A model generated the notes under the pieces. The model was not told the origin of the DNA. It did no database searches and saw only the letters and a program-made list of their open reading frames with translations. A stretch of 64,000 bases of DNA from Lonicera japonica (taxonomy: Eukaryota; Streptophyta; Magnoliopsida; Dipsacales; Caprifoliaceae), in the NCBI GenBank assembly GCA_021464415.1, contig CM038463.1, forward strand, positions 5,456,001 to 5,520,000. Direction: 5' to 3'. Position numbers and translations under genes: made by a program. Shown piece by piece: positions 23,901-35,250 of the stretch. Position 1 is the stretch's first letter. Every line of letters starts with the position of its first letter.

Positions 23901-26900
23901 ATTAAAAATCAGAATCCTAATTTAAAAAGGAAATAACGCTAAAACAGCAATCCAAATATTAAAATAACACTCAAAATAGACTTCCTAAATCATGTAGGAC
24001 TTTGAGTATGCTCATGTGAATTCCAAACCCTTATTGCTTAGATTTGTACTACATCAGGTTCACCCCCTCTTCAAGTCCTCGAGTTTAATGACGAAAACTA
24101 ATTACGCCCATGCTAGACGAACAAATATTTTGAATACTTAAACTGCATCAATTTCACCCCCCACACTAGAAGAATCTTCAATTTATTAACGTAGTTAACT
24201 TTATTCCGTAGTGTCTCAAGAAATTCCATCCGTGTAATGCCATGATTTTGCGACACACTGTTTTTACTATCTTCAACTTGTCCTTGTAGAACCCCATGTT
24301 CTTGAGGACTCATTTGACAGTGTGATAATTGGGCAAGCTAGCACCAGGAACAAGAAAAATTTGATTTTGAATATCTCTCGTAGGAGGTAAGCGATCTAGA
24401 ATTTCCTCTGCAGTTAGATTTTGAAAGTTTGACAATAAAGGTTGAAGTGATTCAGGCACTCCAGTAGGTTTTGCCGCTTCTTCCTTAACCATTAATGCCA
24501 AACGCTCCTCAGATTCAGCCAAAAGCTTTTAAATTTTGCCATTCCCACAGCCATGAACGAACTTTCCTTTTCTTTAGGACTCTAGAAGTGTATGCCCCAT
24601 TTTTAGTGGTAACAAGACAATTCTTTTTCCACTCCAAGAAAATTCATAGGTATTTTCCTTTCCATCATGCCTAGCGTGCACGTCAAATTGCCAAGGACAA
24701 CCCAACAAGACATGACAAGCATCAATATCTATCACATCACAAGTAACTAAATATTTATAATTTTTTTCCGATAAATAAAGGAACTTTGCATACCTCGGTA
24801 ATTCTTGCCTCTGCCTTAATCCAGCTGATTTAGTAAGGAGAATGATGATTTTCTGTATTCAGTTGTAGCTTCTTCACTACTTACTTATACACCAAATTCT
24901 CCACACTGCTGCTATCAATTATAACATAACAAACATTCTGTTGAATTGTGCAACATATTCTGAACAGGTTATGCCTTTGGTTTTCATTTTCTTCTTTAGG
25001 AGCCAACAAGACTTTTTGACAAACCAAGGCTAAAGGTGCTCCAACATCTCCCGCTGTGACCTCCACCTCTTCTTCATCCTCTTGATCGCCCTCAATAGGT
25101 TCTTCACCATCTTCTTCAATCATACCAACACATGGCCTACTTGGGCAGTTATTAGAATTGTCGCAAGTAGCAAACATCTAAGACACTTATCCCTGGTTGA
25201 CCACTGATAGGGATTGTTGTTATTATGCTTAGTACCTGTTGTTTTTTGATCCATATTTGGACCTACAGTGATTGATTTTCCTTACGGCTGGTTGGAAGCT
25301 AATTGTTTTGAAGTAGAAGCTTGAAGCTTCCCTCTCTCCTCTAAGGAAGCTGGATTGGTATAATTCTGAGTTTTACTCCCAGTTTTGAACTTATAACCCG
25401 CATTTATTTGTTGTTCTATCTTATTTGCCATATTTAAAACTTATGAAAATGTAGCAATATCACGCATGCAAAGATTGTAATGGATGATTGGTTTCAAATC
25501 TTCAAGATATCAAACGACTCTCTGGTATTCGGTTTCCCTTACATTAATACGAGCTCCCAACCTGTGGAAGTACTCATTCACAGTCCTCTGGTTTTGCCGA
25601 CACTGAATGTATTTCCTATACAAAGTCTGCTCATAAACTTTAGGCAACAACCTAGCCAAAAGATACTGCTTCATCCTATGCCAAGTTTGAATGGGTTTCC
25701 TCCATCAAACCTCCTGTTGTTTTGTAATTGTTTCCGCCAAGTAGAAGCTCCACCTCTCGTCCTATAGGCAACATATTTGACTTGCCATTCCACAGTAGTA
25801 CTTGTGTATTCAATCGTCCATCATATGTAAGGAGTTCTGTCTTCATCTTGAAGCCGGAATAATCATCAGTTTCATACCATTGAGGACAAACTCTCCCTCC
25901 TTGTTGTTGATTGTCACCCCTTCACTAGTGATTTTGAGCAATATTCCGTTCCAGATTCTCCTTGTCTTCCAAGTCTTCAATGTCTTCAAACCCTTGAGGG
26001 TGTTGATAGCCTTCTTCACCGCAAAACTACCTTGGAAGTTGGAACTACCCTGTTATAGTTCAGATTTTGTGCAGGTCACTGAATCTGCCCAGTCCTATTC
26101 ATTTGCTGAATCGGAACCCTAGCAGGTCCAAAATTATTACGCCTCAAAGCGCCTTGTGGGACACCTCAATTTCTATCTAGACCGGATAGATGATCAAAGA
26201 TCTTTCCTCGTTGACCGAATATGAGGAAAGCATCCTCTTCGCTAATCTCCTCTTCTAAACGCTCAATCTCTCCACAAATTTGAGGCTGGAAATCAGCAAC
26301 TCTAATTTCCACTCCTTGTTGGTGATTTTGAGAGTTGAGTTGATTCGTCCCTTGAATAAGTTGATTGATGGATCCTTCAAGTCTTTCCAATCTGCCATTC
26401 ATTCCCTCAACTTGTTCTTCAAGACAAAAGAACAGTTCCATTAGTTGAAACTCCACTCCCAGATCTGCGTCTGCGGAGTGTTTGCTTGTTGCTTCATAAC
26501 GCGTGATCGAGTTAGGAGAGACCTGCCTCTGATACCACCTAATGTAACAAAAGCGATAAAAGAAAAGAATCCTAGACTTCTGAAGAGAAGAATAAGATGT
26601 CGAGTTAGGAGAGACCTGCCTCTGATACCACCTAATGTAACAAAAGCGATAAAAGAAAAGAATCCTTGACTTCTGAAGAGAAGAATAAGATGTCGTAGAT
26701 AAATCCTCTCTAGAAGGATCTTGAACCAAGGAAAGGAAAATAAAAGGCGCAAACTCGCAACAATCTGAATTACTAAGAATTCTGAATATATCAATAATTT
26801 AAGAATGTGTTCTAATCTGGCTGCAGGCTATAAATATTTATAATGGCTATACTAATCCTAGATCTACTAGAAAAAGATTTACCTTCCCTATGACAAGTAG

Positions 26901-29503
26901 GGGAATCCCATTCTAAATAGAAAACAAAACAATAAAAATCATAATCCTAATTTAAAAAGGGAAAAATACTAAATAGCAATCCAAATATTAAAACAACACT
27001 TAAAATAGACTTCCTAAATCATGTAGGACTTTGAGTATGCTCATGTGAATTCCAAACCCTTCTTGCATAGATTTGTACTACATCAACTTGTAAAACCATG
27101 TGATCAAGGTCAGAGAGCAGCTCATTAAAAAAATGGAGAAACATCTCCAGCACATTCTGAAATGGGCTAATATTCATTAGAATACTTGATATTGTCGGTC
27201 AGTGATTTTCCCCATTTTTTAGAATATTCATTAGAATCCTTGATTCCAAAATATAGTTGTTTTAGTTAAAGTACTACATAAAACATTATAGGTTATTCAC
27301 AGAGGAATAAAGTTGGTTACTCAAAACATTTATTATACAATAGAGCGCATGAAACATCAGATATTAACCATTAGAGGATGGGTGTAATGGGTTTGTGATA
27401 GCTGCACCATCACTCATCTCCAAAAATTTCAAGTAATTACAGCATCATAATAGTGATATCAGAACAAAAAAGAATAATAACATACCTTCCCTCCACCTCC
27501 ATGTGTTGGCTTTATCAAAATTGGGTATCCAATCTTGTCTGCTTCTGACATCATAAGGTCAACATCTTGTGCATCCCCGTGATATCCAGGCACAAGAGGT
27601 ACTCCTGCTGCACCCATTATTCTCTTTGATGCACTGTGGACATTGAAAAAAATCAACTAGAGACAATCTTACTGAACTCCAGAAACCAAGGTATTTCAGC
27701 ATGTAAAGTGAAAATGGAAGAAGAAGCACATAAATACACTCGCATGAAGGAAAAACAAAGTATCTCAACTCCAAAAAGGAAAATGGATGTTAGGTAAAAT
27801 CATCTTGCGAGGGCTGCAAGAATACAAATCCCAACCTAAAGGCAGACGCAAAGAGGGATGGATGTAAGATTTGCCAACATTAAGCACTGCCAGAGCCAGA
27901 AATAAACATTGGGGAGAAGAAGGGGGGGGGGTTGCAAAATCATAACTATATGTCTACTCATGGTATGTGTATAATCATGGGGTCAAAGTGTGACTTTTCT
28001 CCTAAAATAAGGTGGACAAAATTCCATATTATTACGTATTACCATAATTTTTTTCCAAAAATACTAGTAAAAATAAACGTATTTAAAAAATTAAGGTGGC
28101 CACCTTCCAATATACATATCCCCTACTGATGTTAAGAACAAACCAGGATTAAGGACCAGGACAAGTGGGAAGGTAAGAAGCCAGTGGATTAGTACCTTTT
28201 ATCCCCCATCTCTCGTATTGCAGATGCAGGAGGTCCAATAAATGTAAAACCCTCATCTTCACAGAGCTGAGCAAACTCAGCACTTTCTGATAAGAAACCA
28301 TAGCCTGGATGTATAGCCTATTAACAAAAGAAGATATCCACTCTAAACACATGTTCAAAAACCAAAAATCAACCATCTAGCTTTGCAATACATATGTGTT
28401 CAACGTATTGTGAAACCTGAACAGCAAACCAATTGAGATAGAGAAGGAATGCAACTTGTGTTTACCTACTGTAATACAAAGCTAGGATGGACTTCATTAT
28501 TTTTTAAGCCCTATCCCAATCTTTTTTTCCATATACCCCATTAATTTGTCTAGGACTCAGTCACACTCAGCTAAGGAGAATAGTTTAAAGTAGTATCCAC
28601 CCCAATGACAATTAGAGAACCAATTCATCCTTAAAACATGCTTCTCCCAATGGGACATTAATTTCCTGCAATGAATTAAAATAAGTTTTGTATGACTATA
28701 GTATATACATACTATTTTCTTCCTACATAATTTTAAAAAATTAACCTTGCCGCTTTCATGTTCTCCTCTATCTAAATGAACACAGAACTGGCATATGGGT
28801 CTGTCCTCGTGGTAAAGGACCTCCACTTGAATATGAAGGTCTCACCACTCCATGTACAACATTTTCCCCCTCCCTATATGTATTATTAGTATAGGCCTTT
28901 CGAAAAAATTACAGATTGTAATTGTAATTGTAGTGTTCACAACAATGTGGTATTATACTATTCTTTTGTAGGACTTAATTTTTATTAGAAGTTTGTAATT
29001 CATTTTTCTTAGAAGGCTCTCTTTCTCTTTTATCTTATTGGTGTTACTGTTAGTATAGAAAAGTTGGTACAATTTGTTAGTATGTTTAGCACTACTCCGA
29101 CAATATAAAACATGAAAAATGCGACATTTTTGACGATCAAAACAGAAACAAATGATCAAGCTCGAGAAATTACCTGAGCACCACTACGCGTTGCGGCTTC
29201 AATAATCGACGAAGCGTTCAAATAACTCAACCGAGCCGGTGGCGGTCCAATTCGAACGGCTTCGTCGGCGGATTTCACATGCAAACTATACCTATCGGCA
29301 TCGCTATAAACCGCAACTGTTCGAATCCCTAATCTCTTAGCTGTTCTAATGATCCTACACGCTATTTCGCCTCTATTGGCGATCAGTATTTTATCGATTC
29401 TTTGATTCTTATCACTTTTTAATAGTGTTGCAGAGAAAAATTTTACTTGGAGACTGAAGAAAAAGAGCTTGTGGCGATGCTTTGAGCGGATAATCGACGC
29501 CAT
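17956..29503 (-). CDS. MCCA: 3-methylcrotonyl-CoA carboxylase alpha (biotinylated) subunit, mitochondrial
   Basis: This subunit carries biotin and carboxylates it with ATP and bicarbonate in mitochondrial leucine breakdown. Exons: 29503-29174, 28317-28196, 27633-27486, 23315-23178, 22968-22873, 22802-22743, 21966-21874, 21793-21682, 21387-21283, 20800-20664, 20298-20064, 19979-19822, 19665-19549, 19031-18789 and 18679-18584. The N-terminus is basic and Ser/Phe-rich like a mitochondrial presequence. Then come the biotin carboxylase domain ([17 protein letters not shown]-grasp HGGGGK ending at residue 200; [16 protein letters not shown] around 330) and the biotinyl domain with EAMKME, the modified Lys being residue 696. 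A strong donor AAG|GTTTGT after SIK and an acceptor TTTGCAG at 17965 suggest a tiny last exon (17964-17956, Glu-Cys-stop) and 732 residues, close to the Arabidopsis length. Reading straight on would instead stop at 18539 with 744 residues. Introns carry a gypsy-type retroelement and a hAT element. Confidence 0.93.
18123..18160 (+). repeat. 38-base direct repeat, copy 2 of 2
   Basis: Matches 16861-16898 with one mismatch. It ends exactly where the retroelement remnant begins. Confidence 0.75.
18161..18568 (+). mobile_element. 3' end of a small Copia/TRIM-like retroelement in the last MCCA intron
   Basis: The segment 18436-18568 begins TGTTAGATATT, ends CAATACA and contains a TATAAAGAGGG promoter-like word, as a very short LTR (133 bases) would. 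It is preceded by a purine-rich tract (CCAGCTTGAGGACAAG), as a Copia-type polypurine tract should be. Near the left end CATGGTATCACTACC resembles either a Met-tRNA primer site or the A box of a tRNA-derived SINE, with AGAGTTCAAACCCC as a possible B box. No second LTR is seen, so it is truncated. Confidence 0.45.
19103..19450. mobile_element. Older non-autonomous hAT element in an MCCA intron
   Basis: The termini TAGGGATTGCAATGGGCC and GTCCTCCCTA form a short imperfect inverted repeat of the same style as the element at 59864. The flanking octamers GGTTAGGG (19095-19102) and GGGTAGCG (19451-19458) agree at six of eight positions, fitting an aged target duplication. Poly-T and poly-G tracts follow the left end. 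Confidence 0.5.
24130..26512 (-). pseudogene. Gypsy-type gag-protease remnant
   Basis: On the minus strand the 5' part encodes a leader with [20 protein letters not shown] (about 26430-26380). It is followed by broken gag sequence with [17 protein letters not shown] (about 25770-25720), typical of plant Ty3/gypsy gag, including stops and frameshifts. Next is a damaged zinc-knuckle stretch ([15 protein letters not shown], about 25170) and a protease-like domain reading [12 protein letters not shown] (about 24910), where the family has D-S-G. The frame then reaches SLPNYHTVK and [15 protein letters not shown] (about 24330-24270), the stretch that normally leads into reverse transcriptase, and breaks off there. 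The deletion joins this point to sequence near the 3' LTR. Confidence 0.75.
26508..26693. repeat. 93-base tandem duplication across the LTR/primer-site junction
   Basis: The units 26508-26600 and 26601-26693 are nearly identical. Each contains the primer-binding site complement (CCTGCCTCTGATACCA) and the first bases of the LTR (AATGTAACAAAAGCG). The outer copy is therefore a spare partial LTR end plus primer site. Confidence 0.85.
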
Positions 29504-29810
29504 TATCGGTAATATTTGATTGGAGATTCCGGTGAGAGGCGATAAATAGCGAGAGTGATGGTGATGGGGCTACGGATGGAGTACTGTGGGGATAATTTTG
29601 TTATTTTTGGTTTATTACTGCATGTGCTTAACCTCTTCTTTAAGACTAATATGACACTTAATGCACCCTAAACAAATTTTTAGAACATATACACGTATAC
29701 GTATATTTTGTGGCTATCCAGGCCACGTTTTGAAGGTTGTTGCGTGTTAGCATAAGTGACCTAAAAAAATTAGTTTTAACACTCTATCTAAATAAAATTA
29801 AAGTAACATG
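29504..29810. other. Upstream region of MCCA
   Basis: About 300 bases between the MCCA start and the pogo-like element. A weak TATA-like word, CTATTTATCG, on the minus strand lies about 40 bases before the ATG. No other feature was seen. Confidence 0.3.
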
Positions 29811-30669
29811 CACTTAAACATCGATAAAGTAATAACCTCAATTATATAATAATTTCTTTCGATCCCAACTTGAACCAATGGACTAAAGAAATATCTCGCT
29901 AAATGCATTAAGTAAAAAAAAAAATTGAATCCTTAAAGGCCTAATAAAATTATAAAGTAATAATTACTGGATTTCATTGAGAAAAAAAAAAAATATATAT
30001 ATATAGACCAAAATCTTTCAATCAATCAACAATACCCATACAATAATTATTCCTTTTGAAAATATGCATCTATAGTTGATTGTTTATTCTTCCCACCTAA
30101 ACCAAAATGAATCCCATCTTTAACTTTTTGTAGAGCATATACAACTTCCAGAATATTTTGCTCGTGTTGTAGCAAGTAATTGCTTAAGGTGACCATTGCT
30201 TGAAATGCCTCTTTTGACGATACATTTGGGACAACGCTACTATCATCTAGTTCAGGATCATTCTCATCATCATTACTATTCATTACCGATTGAATAATTC
30301 CTTTGTCTGTAAGTGATTCCATAACTGCATCATTATTGCTAAGATAGTTCAAAAGATGTTCAACATCCATCACATTTCTATAGCGTAAACTAGAGATGAC
30401 ATCATTTAATCCTTGGATACCTTCATCTAATTCACCAACTTCTGGTTTGGGAACATTGTTTTCTTCTGACCGAATTTTGCAATGCCGAAAACAATTTGCA
30501 ATTGTTGTTGTCTTCACATCAAAATTTCAAGCCATGTTAAGCAAAATTAATAGCATTCAAAATATTAATTTTTTCAGGATTTGGTGCTTTAACCTCAAGG
30601 CCTTGTAAGATGCTAGAATGAAAACGACGACAATAATGAGCTTTGAATGCTCGAACAATCCCAGCATCA

Positions 30670-30815
30670 GAGGAGAGGGGTTGGCCCAGTGGTAGGCAAC
30701 CTCCACCCTTGCCTTGAGGTCAAGGGTTCGACTCATGAGGTGGGAGGGGAGGGTTTTTCTTTATTTGTAGGATTAAGGGAGAGACTTAGACCTCCCTTAA
30801 TTTAAAAAAAAAAAA
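30670..30815 (+). mobile_element. tRNA-derived SINE with 13-bp target duplication
   Basis: The body starts GAGGAGAGGGGTTGGCCCAG and has an A-box-like TTGGCCCAGTGGTAGGCA, a B box GGGTTCGACTC and a poly-A tail. It is flanked by identical AATCCCAGCATCA at 30657-30669 and 30816-30828. It interrupts the coding sequence of the pogo transposase, so it arrived later. Confidence 0.9.
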
Positions 30816-31015
30816 AATCCCAGCATCACATGGTTGAATCTTAGACGTTTTGTTAGGAGGTAAGAAAAATAACTCTACATTTCTCAAGCATTCAACTATC
30901 TTTGGATGAACTAGGCAATTGTCTACTATTAAAAGAACCTTCATGCCATTCATTCTCTTATCAAACCAACCAACAAATTCTTGAAAAAGCAAACAAGTTA
31001 TTGTGCGTCTCTAGT

Positions 31016-32665
31016 CGTATCAAGACTGCAAACAAAAATTCATTATCTGCAAAAATCTAATTAGGCGTAATAAAGTGAAAAAATAACGGGTCAATCCAAA
31101 TCTTGGGGGGAGGAATTGAAAATTATAGAAAAAACTTAAAATTGCCAAATTAAAACCAATTTTGATTTTGGAAAGTCTTTTTTCTTTTTTTTTTAAATTA
31201 AAATTAAATAATAACTAATTATCAATTCACAAGAGAGATTAATCAAATATTGAGAGAAATCAAGGGTTAAGGATTCACCACTAATTACTTTAATTTAACT
31301 ATTTACATTACCACATGTATGGACCCAAGATAAAATAAAAATTTTAATTTACTTAAACACTTAGGAGTCACCTATGGTATGTAGCATGATCTTAATATTC
31401 AAGTTAACTAGTAATTTCAAGATATAAACTTAAAACCAATTTTTATCTTTTAAATCTTTTGTAAAATTCAATTTTTTTCTTTCATAAAAATAATAACATA
31501 GATTAAAGTAAGCTTCCAATAAATCGCCACTTAAAGAAAACACAAAGGTTCAACACCATCCATATTAACAATTAAAGTTTAGAAGAGAATTTAGTGATTA
31601 AAATCAACTCAAGAAAATTTTATGATGTGTTATTTGTTTCTTAAATCAATAATCACACTAAATTGGATTGCCTCTTTTGGAGGTCAATCAAAAGAATTTT
31701 TTTATTAAATTAAGTATATGGGTACTATATGCAATAATATAATATTAAATTAAATATTGGATTACATCTCTCCCATTGAAAAGAGATTAGCCTTCCATCA
31801 TAAATATTAAACACAAGAATGATATTAAATAAAATTTCATTACTCAATTCAAAATATTAATCTCAATATCAAAGAGGAACTTACAAAATAATAATGAAAA
31901 TTGCAATAAATAAAACTCTCCTTGAAATTTAGAACTCCGGATGAATCATTCTTCCGGCGGTGGTGCGCGCGACTCCTTATCTCTCTATCTCTTCACAAGT
32001 TTATTTTATCTCTTGTGGTTGTGTGTTTAGAATGGGGGCTAAGGGCCTTTTATTTATAAGTGTAAGGATTAGGATTTTAGGGGAGAAATATGGAAAGCTT
32101 AGAAAATGAATTAATTTATATGGAGTGGAGAGTAAGAAAGTTAATTTTAGGAATGGAAGGTGCTTGATAAGGTGAATGAGAGAATGGGTTTAATTGATGG
32201 GATGATTAAAAACATGGATTGCTGGAGAATGTTTAAGTGGGTTTTCATTATGGATAATGAGATAAATGGTTTGGTAGAGGGCCCGTAAGAGAGAAATAAA
32301 ACCACTCATTTATGCGGTTGTGCGCAGGCATGAGCCTTTTTTCACCATAAATGGTAGAATTGAAGATTGTCAAAATAGAGTTGTATCCCTCTGGTCTTCT
32401 TTCCAACCATATACAGCCGTAAGAGAGCAAAAATCAAAATAAACTGTCACTAAATGATCACAGATTTTTCATTTATGCTTTTTGGTTGTGGACTTCCACA
32501 CCTCTTAAAACATGATAAATCATCAATTTAAAGCTTTCCTAACCAGAAACAATTGCAGCTTCTTGACACATCTTTGCTGTTTAGTTAAATTTGGCACAAA
32601 ATAACACCATTTTCCTTTCGCTTTAAAGCAAACAAAAAATGATATTAGTACAGTTTAAACAATAA
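31016..32665. other. Inserted DNA of LTR-like character inside the pogo element
   Basis: This AT-rich stretch separates the transposase halves together with the solo LTR. On the minus strand CTTATAAATAAAAGGCCC (about 32045-32062) is a good TATA-type promoter. It is followed by a leader and then a GC-richer segment near 31935-31970, as in a retroelement LTR. No matching second LTR, primer site or target duplication was found. Confidence 0.3.
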
Positions 32666-32670
32666 TAACG

Positions 32671-34087
32671 TGTTCAATATACTAGAATATGTTAATAAAG
32701 TTATTTAATTGTCAAAATACGATTTTAAGATATACTTTCCGACCAAGTGTATCAAACCGAAGCAATCAAAATCTCACAAAAGCTACAAACGACTCTACTC
32801 ACAAGAAATGAACCAAGTGATATCTTTACAAAGCCAAGAAAAGATCTAGAACAAGCAAGTGAAGATATACAAGAAGATCTCCACATGTAAAATCAAAACT
32901 AAAAAATTCAAGAAATCAAACAAGTAAAGTGCACAAGAAAATCGCATCACAAAGAATTATCATTAAATTATGATCTTAGATTTTATGTAAAGAACTTTAT
33001 TGATCAAACCGTATAGCTCAAACATATTCTTGCATCTTTTAAAGATTGATTCAAACTAGCTTGAAATTGAATTTATTTGAAAAATCATTTTACAAAAATG
33101 TTTCAAAATAAATTCATATTAAAAAGCATATTTTAAGCCATTAAAAATTTCTTAGAAACATATATTTGAGGTTCAAAAATCATTAGAATTTTATTTGGAA
33201 CTAAATTATTAAATTGGAAAAAATTTTTATTTTTTGTTTAATTGCTTAATTTTTGCCAAGTTTTGATTAACTGTAAAATGGAGGTTTTCCAAACTCCGAT
33301 CATTTTGAAATTACAGTGTTAGACAACATCTTGGCAATTTTGACTAAAATTTGAGTATGACACGGTCTAATTGAGAGAAATTAACAAAACAATTTTATTT
33401 TTTTGTCAAAAACTGTTGGAAAGTTTGAAAATGTATACCTTGGAGCCAAAACCTCTCTTAATCATCCCCAACGGGCATAATTTTGTAAGCTATAAATATG
33501 ATGTCTTAGAATGTTTTATACACTTGAATCATTCTACAAACTTATTTTACTTTCAAAGTTATTCAAGTATTATTCATCTTATTGATCAAACTTCATTTTT
33601 GAGCTATATGCTTTGACAATTTTGATATCTCTTATTGAGCTTCATTTGTATTGTCATATACAAGAGAGATATTTCATTGGTGTTTGTCACCAAAACATTT
33701 GAATCATAATTGTGAGAGGTATATCTCTAGATTGCAAGAGTGATTTCTTGTGAAAGTATTGAAGGTGTTTTTAATACTTGTGAGAGTGTGTTGAATACAC
33801 TTGTAGAGGTTTGATCTTCACCCGGAAAGATTTAGGAAAATTCTCGGGGAACAACCGAGCGCGGATAGGGGGAACACCGAACCGTGTGGACAAAAAATCT
33901 TCGACTTTCGATCGGTTCAATCTTTCTATCTCTTACTTATAAATTGTCTATTTATTCGTTGTGATTTAAATTATCTTTGTTTCTTAATTGCTTGAAAATA
34001 TGACATTAAATATTATTAAATCGTTTTTAAAAACGATTAAGTTTTAAAAATCCTATTCACCCCCCTCTAGGGTATTTACGACCTACA
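32671..34087 (+). mobile_element. Solo LTR (Copia/SIRE-like) with TAACG target duplication
   Basis: The 1417-base segment starts TGTTCAATATAC and ends CGACCTACA. It is flanked by exact TAACG at 32666-32670 and 34088-34092. The last 400 bases are in the style of SIRE-type Copia LTRs: GATCTTCACCCGGAAAGATT, TCTCGGGGAACAACCGAGCG, and CCTATTCACCCCCCTCTAGG close to the end. No internal retroelement sequence or second LTR adjoins, so it arose by LTR-LTR recombination. Confidence 0.85.
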
Positions 34088-35250
34088 TAACGGACTACCA
34101 AGAAGTTTTGGGGGTACAAAATATGACATTTTTGAGGTGTTTATCACCAGTCATCCAAGTTTTCTTGTTAGATCAATACTTGGAATTAAGATTGTTGATG
34201 TTCACATTTTTAAAGTATCTAGGATTTGCATACTTACCAATAACCCAAAGTGGTACTTTGTCAAATCCATCACCATTGCAACAAACAATAACAGTAATTC
34301 TCTCCTTATTTTTTTTTGCGTCCTTCGAGCTACTTGGTAGCAAGTGAATGATCAGTTTCCAATCAGTAAAATAATCCAGTTTCATCCATATTGTAAATAT
34401 CCTTCAACTGAAATTGGTATAGTTTTGATCGCATTCCAGGTAAAGCATTTTCAATGTTCTATATGATAACTGAAACTTTCACCAAAACGTCGGTAAGATT
34501 TTAATCTATATCTTGCCTTGAAACGTTCTAACCATCCATTAGAAATGCTGAATTCTGGATTAGTTTCAACCATACATTTTTTGCAAAAGCTCTTTTGCTT
34601 TTCCTTGGATAATTTCGCCAGACATGTTCACTTTATCTTGCCTTTAAAGAAACCACTCATACAAAACTTTCTCTAAATCAGGGTATTTTGCCAATTTGTG
34701 CCTTTTAACATCGCTATTTTTCATCTCATTTGACAAATATTCCGACGCCCTTTTGAAAGTGTTCGATATTGTTGATTGACTAATAGTCAAATCAAACTTT
34801 TGTTGCACCCATGCTTGCATTCTTTTTGGTTAATAGTTGGATTCTCTTTCTTATGCTCACATATTGCACTCCTCATTTTATCGGTTAAAGTTGATTTTTT
34901 TACTCCTTTCAAATGATGAGAAGACATTGGAGGGGAAACAAAATATTGTATGTGCTTGGAATATGTCTTCCAAACATCTAGCTTTTATAGGTAAAGACTA
35001 AACCTTTTCATTTGCTATGTACGTGAACTTAATTTTTAGAGACATTTTCACTAAAACTTTTGAGCTTCCCTATATTCAAATAATACTTTGATTAGTGTCT
35101 TTTGATTTTTCTTACCACATACAATGTACATATTTTATATTGAAAAGCTCTCTCTAAAATAATAAATATTTATTTATCGATAAATAAATAACCTCGCTAG
35201 ATGAATATTTTTTTCCGGTCCCGATGGTATTACTTTATCGAGGTTTAACT

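Larger units (their letters stand above)
23606..27085 (-). mobile_element. Ty3/gypsy-type LTR retroelement with deleted polymerase, in MCCA intron 3
   Basis: Direct repeats at 23606-24056 and 26633-27085 (451 and 453 bases) are the LTRs, with inverted tips of TGATGTA type. A perfect ACTTG target duplication flanks the element (23601-23605 and 27086-27090). Transcription sense is minus, the same as MCCA. Just inside the 5' LTR, the minus strand reads TGGTATCAGAGGCAGG, a Met-tRNA primer-binding site. The LTRs differ at roughly one position in nine or ten by eye, so the insertion is old. Gag and protease remnants remain, but reverse transcriptase, RNase H and integrase are missing. It cannot move on its own. 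Confidence 0.88.
30047..34940 (-). pseudogene. Pogo/CENP-B-type DDE transposase, broken
   Basis: The N-terminal helix-turn-helix region (about 34930-34560, HLKGVKKSTLTDKMRSAICE) leads to the DDE domain. First Asp in MDETGLF (about 34385), then VIVCCNGDGFDKVPLW and NPRYFKN. After SNKKTWMT (about 34145) the frame is cut by about 3.1 kb of inserted DNA and resumes near 31010 with LLFQEFVGWFDKR. The second Asp is in LLIVDNCLVHP and the third in PCDAGI (about 30835). Beyond the SINE the C-terminal tail (30530-30047) includes NCFRHCKIRSEEN and ends GKNKQSTIDAYFQKE. Several stops are present (after LFY and in ATK*LEG). It cannot encode an intact enzyme. Confidence 0.82.
29811..35250 (-). mobile_element. 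Pogo-like (Lemi1-type, Tc1/mariner superfamily) DNA transposon, nested and inactive
   Basis: Inverted termini are visible: 29811 onward reads CACTTAAACATCGATAAAGT, and the reverse complement of the right end reads AGTTAAACCTCGATAAAGTA. Both continue with AATA...TCGATCCC or ATCGGGACC, the style of plant pogo/Lemi1 and Emigrant elements. Between them lies a pogo/CENP-B-type transposase on the minus strand, interrupted by a SINE (30670-30815), a solo LTR (32671-34087) and further inserted DNA. The flanking TA duplication is not clean. Confidence 0.72.

Noticed and set aside
25480..26122. Plus-strand frames inside the retroelement
   Set aside because: They are antisense to gag; the minus strand carries the recognisable gag words.
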